DNA of 35,087 bases from an uncultured Arthrobacter sp. (GTDB lineage: Bacteria; Actinomycetota; Actinomycetes; Actinomycetales; Micrococcaceae): the NCBI RefSeq assembly GCF_902805515.1, contig NZ_CADCTE010000139.1, positions 1-35,087 on the forward strand, written 5' to 3'. A program made the position numbers and the translations under genes. The notes beneath the pieces were generated by a model that saw only the letters and a program-made list of their open reading frames with translations, searched no databases and was not told the DNA's origin. The stretch's first letter is position 1. Each line of letters begins with the position of its first letter. Below are positions 32,503 to 35,087 of the stretch, one piece after another.

Positions 32503-33588
32503 GTGGCTCTTACTATTGGCATCGTCGGACTGCCCAACGTCGGCAAATCAACCCTTTTCAATGCGCTGACCCGCAACAACGTGCTTGCGGCGAACTATCC
32601 GTTCGCGACGATCGAGCCGAACGTCGGAGTGGTCAACCTGCCCGACCCGCGTCTGGCACAGCTCGCCGAGGTCTTCGGCTCCAAGCAGATCCTCCCGGCC
32701 ACCGTCTCCTTCGTGGACATCGCCGGCATCGTCAAGGGCGCCTCCGAGGGGGAGGGGCTGGGCAACCAGTTCCTGGCGAACATCCGCGAGGCCGAGGCCA
32801 TCGCCCAGGTTATCCGGGTCTTCGACGACCCCGACGTCGTCCATGTCGACGGCAAGGTCGATCCCCGCTCCGACATGGAGACCATCAACACCGAACTGAT
32901 CCTGGCCGACCTGCAGACCCTCGAGAAGGCGATCCCGCGCGTCGAGAAGGAAGTCAAGATCAAGAAGCGCGAGGCAGCGCAGCTCACCGCAATGCAGGCC
33001 GCCCAGGCGGTGCTCGAGCGCGGCGACACGATCTTCTCCTCGACCAAGAGCGACAAGCTCGAGATGGAGCACCTGCGCGAGCTGAGCCTGCTCACCGCCA
33101 AGCCCTTCATCTACGTCTTCAATGTCGACGACGCCGTCCTTGGCAGCCCTGAGCGCCAGGAGGAGCTGCGTGCCCTGGTCGCCCCGGCGGATTCGATCTT
33201 CCTCGATGCCAAGCTCGAGGCGGACCTGGTGGAGCTCGACGAGGCCGAGGCCCGCGAGATGCTTGAGATGAACGGGCAGGAAGAGTCCGGGCTGGACCAG
33301 TTGGCGCGTGTCGGCTTCCACACCCTCGGCCTGCAGACCTACCTCACCGCCGGTCCCAAGGAGACCCGCGCGTGGACCATCAAGAAGGGCGCCACCGCAC
33401 CCGAGGCGGCAGGCGTGATCCACTCCGACTTCCAGCGCGGCTTTATTAAGGCCGAGGTGGTCCACTTTGAGGACCTCATGGCCGCCCGGTCGGTGGCAGA
33501 GGCCAAGGCCAAGGGCAAGGTGCGCATCGAAGGCAAGGAATACGTGATGGCCGACGGCGACGTGGTGGAGTTCCGCTTCAACGTCTAG
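32503..33588 (+). CDS. ychF: Redox-regulated ATPase YchF
   Basis: A 361-residue YchF (OLA1-like), an Obg-related P-loop protein that hydrolyses ATP and acts at ribosomes and in stress control. The P-loop GLPNVGKS begins at residue 9, the [14 protein letters not shown] switch I region is intact, and [19 protein letters not shown] is G3 and switch II. FNVDD (about 206-210) stands in the G4-equivalent place. The TGS domain fills the C-terminus ([21 protein letters not shown] followed by [13 protein letters not shown]). The GTG at 32503 (MALTIGIVG) is the family start; the upstream open frame overlaps the promoter and is rejected. Its length matches E. coli YchF (363). Confidence 0.96.
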   Translation: MALTIGIVGLPNVGKSTLFNALTRNNVLAANYPFATIEPNVGVVNLPDPRLAQLAEVFGSKQILPATVSFVDIAGIVKGASEGEGLGNQFLANIREAEAIAQVIRVFDDPDVVHVDGKVDPRSDMETINTELILADLQTLEKAIPRVEKEVKIKKREAAQLTAMQAAQAVLERGDTIFSSTKSDKLEMEHLRELSLLTAKPFIYVFNVDDAVLGSPERQEELRALVAPADSIFLDAKLEADLVELDEAEAREMLEMNGQEESGLDQLARVGFHTLGLQTYLTAGPKETRAWTIKKGATAPEAAGVIHSDFQRGFIKAEVVHFEDLMAARSVAEAKAKGKVRIEGKEYVMADGDVVEFRFNV

Positions 33589-33609
33589 AACTTGACTCTT
33601 GGGACATGG

Positions 33610-33645
33610 GAGGGCCCGCAAGAACCCAAATTCTCACGGGCCCTC
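33610..33645 (+). terminator. Terminator of ychF
   Basis: GAGGGCCCG (33610-33618) pairs with CGGGCCCTC (33637-33645) around an 18-nt loop. A short T run follows after ATG (TTTCTC). It begins 22 bp after the ychF stop. Confidence 0.7.
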
Positions 33646-33673
33646 ATGTTTCTCGCCATCGTGGTACGGCTGG

Positions 33674-33699
33674 TTGACGACGATGTAGTCGCGTATAAA
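33674..33699 (+). promoter_or_regulatory. Possible orphan promoter downstream of ychF
   Basis: TTGACG (33674-33679) and TATAAA (33694-33699) are near-consensus hexamers but only 14 bp apart. No convincing gene follows on the plus strand: the gap between ychF and the edge nuclease gene holds only this and two hairpins. It could be remnant of a gene lost when the nuclease locus arrived. Confidence 0.25.
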
Positions 33700-33779
33700 C
33701 GTAATGACTGGACGAAAGGTCCTACAGTTTGATCGTCATCGGGCCCGAGGCACGGCTAGCACGGTATGGGTTCCGCGGG

Positions 33780-33806
33780 CACCGCTCCGGTGACAATGTA
33801 GCGGTG
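33780..33806. other. Inverted repeat downstream of edge nuclease gene
   Basis: CACCGCT (33780-33786) and AGCGGTG (33800-33806) are perfect 7-bp inverted repeats with a 13-nt loop. They lie past the 3' end of the minus-strand nuclease gene. Confidence 0.45.
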
Positions 33807-33807
33807 A

Positions 33808-33823
33808 CGAGCTGGCTAGCTCG
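33808..33823 (-). terminator. Probable terminator of edge nuclease gene
   Basis: CGAGCT-GGCT-AGCTCG, a perfect 6-bp stem with 4-nt loop, lies 16 bp beyond the stop codon of the minus-strand gene. No T-tract follows. Confidence 0.4.
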
Positions 33824-33838
33824 CATTCTTTCCGACTA

Positions 33839-35087
33839 TTATTTCGCCTCGACTTCAGTCCTCGTTTGTTTCGTGGTTTTTAGAAGGTCAGCGAGCATAT
33901 CCTCCGTGATGAGAGGAACGTCGGCCTCGAGCTCATGCTCCGAGACGTAGGTAGAGATTCCTTCGACGATCACCATCGACAGATCAACGCGGCGTTGAAG
34001 TGCATTTGTTGCCCAATCTCTTTTCCTGCGAAGCTTGCCCCGCCAATCGTGACTGTTCGGGCCCAGTTTCTCTGCGATATTCCGCAGGGCTCCCATTGAG
34101 AAGATCGACTTGCACTCCAGCACGAAGACACCGTCGTCACGGACTGCAAGCACATCGATCTGACCGGGGAGGGGTTCATCACAATGCAAGTGCTCTGTCC
34201 CCTCCTGGGTCGTCCAGGTTCCTCTCTCGTTGACCGGACCAGCTTTAAAGCCGTGGTCCCGAAGGAGCTGGACGACGTTGTCCTCGAAGGGCTGCGAAAT
34301 GACTTGCTCTCGCAGAGTGGTCCGCTGAATCTCCCGGAGGAGCCACGGAGCGAGTGAGTCCATCAACAGGTATGGACTAGTCCATAACGAACCGGCGCTT
34401 TCGACGACGGGGTGGGCCGCGATCTCGCCTTCGTGCCAAAGCAGCAGGGACCTGACCTCTGGATAACCCAGCACAGTCGACTCGCCTATTTCGTTGTAAA
34501 TCTGAGTGTAGAAGCCCTCCAGAATAGGTTCGATTTGAGGTTTGGATGGCGGGCGCAACACATGAACAATCAGTGACAAGCGGAGATACAACGCCAACCA
34601 GATCGCGTGTCCCTCACCTGTCACGGGAAGGCGCGACAGGTGAGGAAACTGATCACTTGGGAAGAACTCAGTCGGATCCTTCTTGAGCGATACAACCTGA
34701 GCGACGGACTGAAAGTTAATGCTAAGCCCCGTTACTAGGGATTTTGCGTCGATCGTCGTAGGCAATTTTGCCCCTGTAATCGTAACTCGCACTTCGTGCC
34801 CCTGCGGGCCCGATGCCCAGATTGGAGCGAGCCCTCGCGAATTGGATTCGTGTGTTAGCCAGCAAGCGGAGATTAGGGAAGCGAGGTCTTTGATGCTTCG
34901 GGAACTCCCATGGACCGGGTTCTGAACTAGCAGTTCGAGTGCCTTCTTTGCGTGAGGACGCACGGGGTCTTCAGGCTCACGGAGTGAATCCCACAGAGCG
35001 AGCAGGACTAGCGAGGCCCACTCGGAGTCAATCGTGTCGACGAGTTCGTTGGATCTTGAGTGGAGACTTTCGAGGTCGGTTCCCTCG
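33839..35087 (-). CDS. PD-(D/E)XK nuclease-like protein, partial (start beyond right edge)
   Basis: At least 415 residues, truncated at its N-terminus by the window edge: the frame stays open from the GTG at 34963 to 35087 and reads as protein-like sequence (TDLESLHSRSNELVDTIDSE...). The C-terminal half carries a PD-(D/E)XK-type nuclease motif: FEDNVVQLLRDHGF (possible helix Glu), then GQIDVLAV (Asp codon at 34154-34156) and VFVLECKS (Glu at 34116-34118, Lys at 34110-34112). The N-terminal part is not recognised. GC content is clearly lower than in neighbouring genes, and codons differ, suggesting transfer. A role in restriction, repair or defence is possible but cannot be read from the sequence. 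Two hairpins lie past its 3' end. Confidence 0.75.
   Translation of the reverse strand, partial: EGTDLESLHSRSNELVDTIDSEWASLVLLALWDSLREPEDPVRPHAKKALELLVQNPVHGSSRSIKDLASLISACWLTHESNSRGLAPIWASGPQGHEVRVTITGAKLPTTIDAKSLVTGLSINFQSVAQVVSLKKDPTEFFPSDQFPHLSRLPVTGEGHAIWLALYLRLSLIVHVLRPPSKPQIEPILEGFYTQIYNEIGESTVLGYPEVRSLLLWHEGEIAAHPVVESAGSLWTSPYLLMDSLAPWLLREIQRTTLREQVISQPFEDNVVQLLRDHGFKAGPVNERGTWTTQEGTEHLHCDEPLPGQIDVLAVRDDGVFVLECKSIFSMGALRNIAEKLGPNSHDWRGKLRRKRDWATNALQRRVDLSMVIVEGISTYVSEHELEADVPLITEDMLADLLKTTKQTRTEVEAK

Noticed and set aside
33729..33950. 73-codon plus-strand open frame after the orphan promoter
   Set aside because: It starts with TTG, has no good ribosome-binding site, and overlaps the 3' end of the minus-strand nuclease gene.

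Overview
The window is a gene-dense, very GC-rich stretch of an actinobacterial chromosome. The protein families, the gene order (SURF1 / DUF3817 / guaA; FmdB / formyl-THF ligase / galU / rimJ / GlpR-like) and frequent leaderless-looking starts suggest a member of the Micrococcaceae (Arthrobacter-like). The genus is an inference; there is no rRNA or tRNA gene to confirm it. About 34 protein genes are supported on both strands. No insertion sequence, CRISPR array, prophage or rRNA/tRNA gene was seen.

Layout. 25-2057: a fluoride channel (crcB), then a TerC-family membrane protein preceded by a leader that looks like a yybP-ykoY manganese riboswitch, then a small winged-helix protein overlapping its end. 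2091-5171: SURF1, a DUF3817 membrane protein and guaA. 5267-9217: a 1316-residue SF1-type helicase-like protein with altered ATPase motifs and a C-terminal nuclease-like domain. Its stop codon opens into a 16-bp tandem repeat array (9212-9322). 9414-11217 (minus strand): a lone CpaB/SAF-domain protein, an FmdB zinc-ribbon protein and 5-formyltetrahydrofolate cyclo-ligase. 11273-13881 (plus): galU, a RimJ-like acetyltransferase and a GlpR/SepX-like membrane protein; the moeA-like gene often found in this cluster is absent. 13956-16906: an AlaX-like editing protein and an Lrp/AsnC regulator (minus), divergent from an MFS transporter. 17027-19592: a GlcNAc-kinase-like protein, a Nudix hydrolase and rsgA.

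19822-24576: an osmoprotectant ABC operon (ATPase, two permeases, binding lipoprotein) followed by a second, closely similar binding lipoprotein. The two lipoprotein genes are separated by two strong inverted repeats, and a perfect CRP/GlxR-type palindrome lies upstream of the operon. 24654-28368: an AlaA-like aminotransferase, a PPK2 polyphosphate kinase, and xseA-xseB converging on it. 28614-33588: an unknown membrane protein, ispH, a 69-residue membrane protein, rmuC and ychF. 33839-end: a visibly lower-GC gene with a PD-(D/E)XK nuclease motif whose start lies beyond the right edge. It is the best candidate for recently acquired accessory DNA.

A theme across the window is translation start architecture. 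At thirteen starts a -10-like hexamer (TANNNT, or CANNNT in three cases) sits 6-8 nt before the start codon, the geometry expected of leaderless mRNAs. The unusual regulatory structures are the putative manganese switch, the CRP-like site and the hairpins between the duplicated lipoproteins. The most system-like accessory signals are the degenerate helicase-nuclease and the edge nuclease gene.
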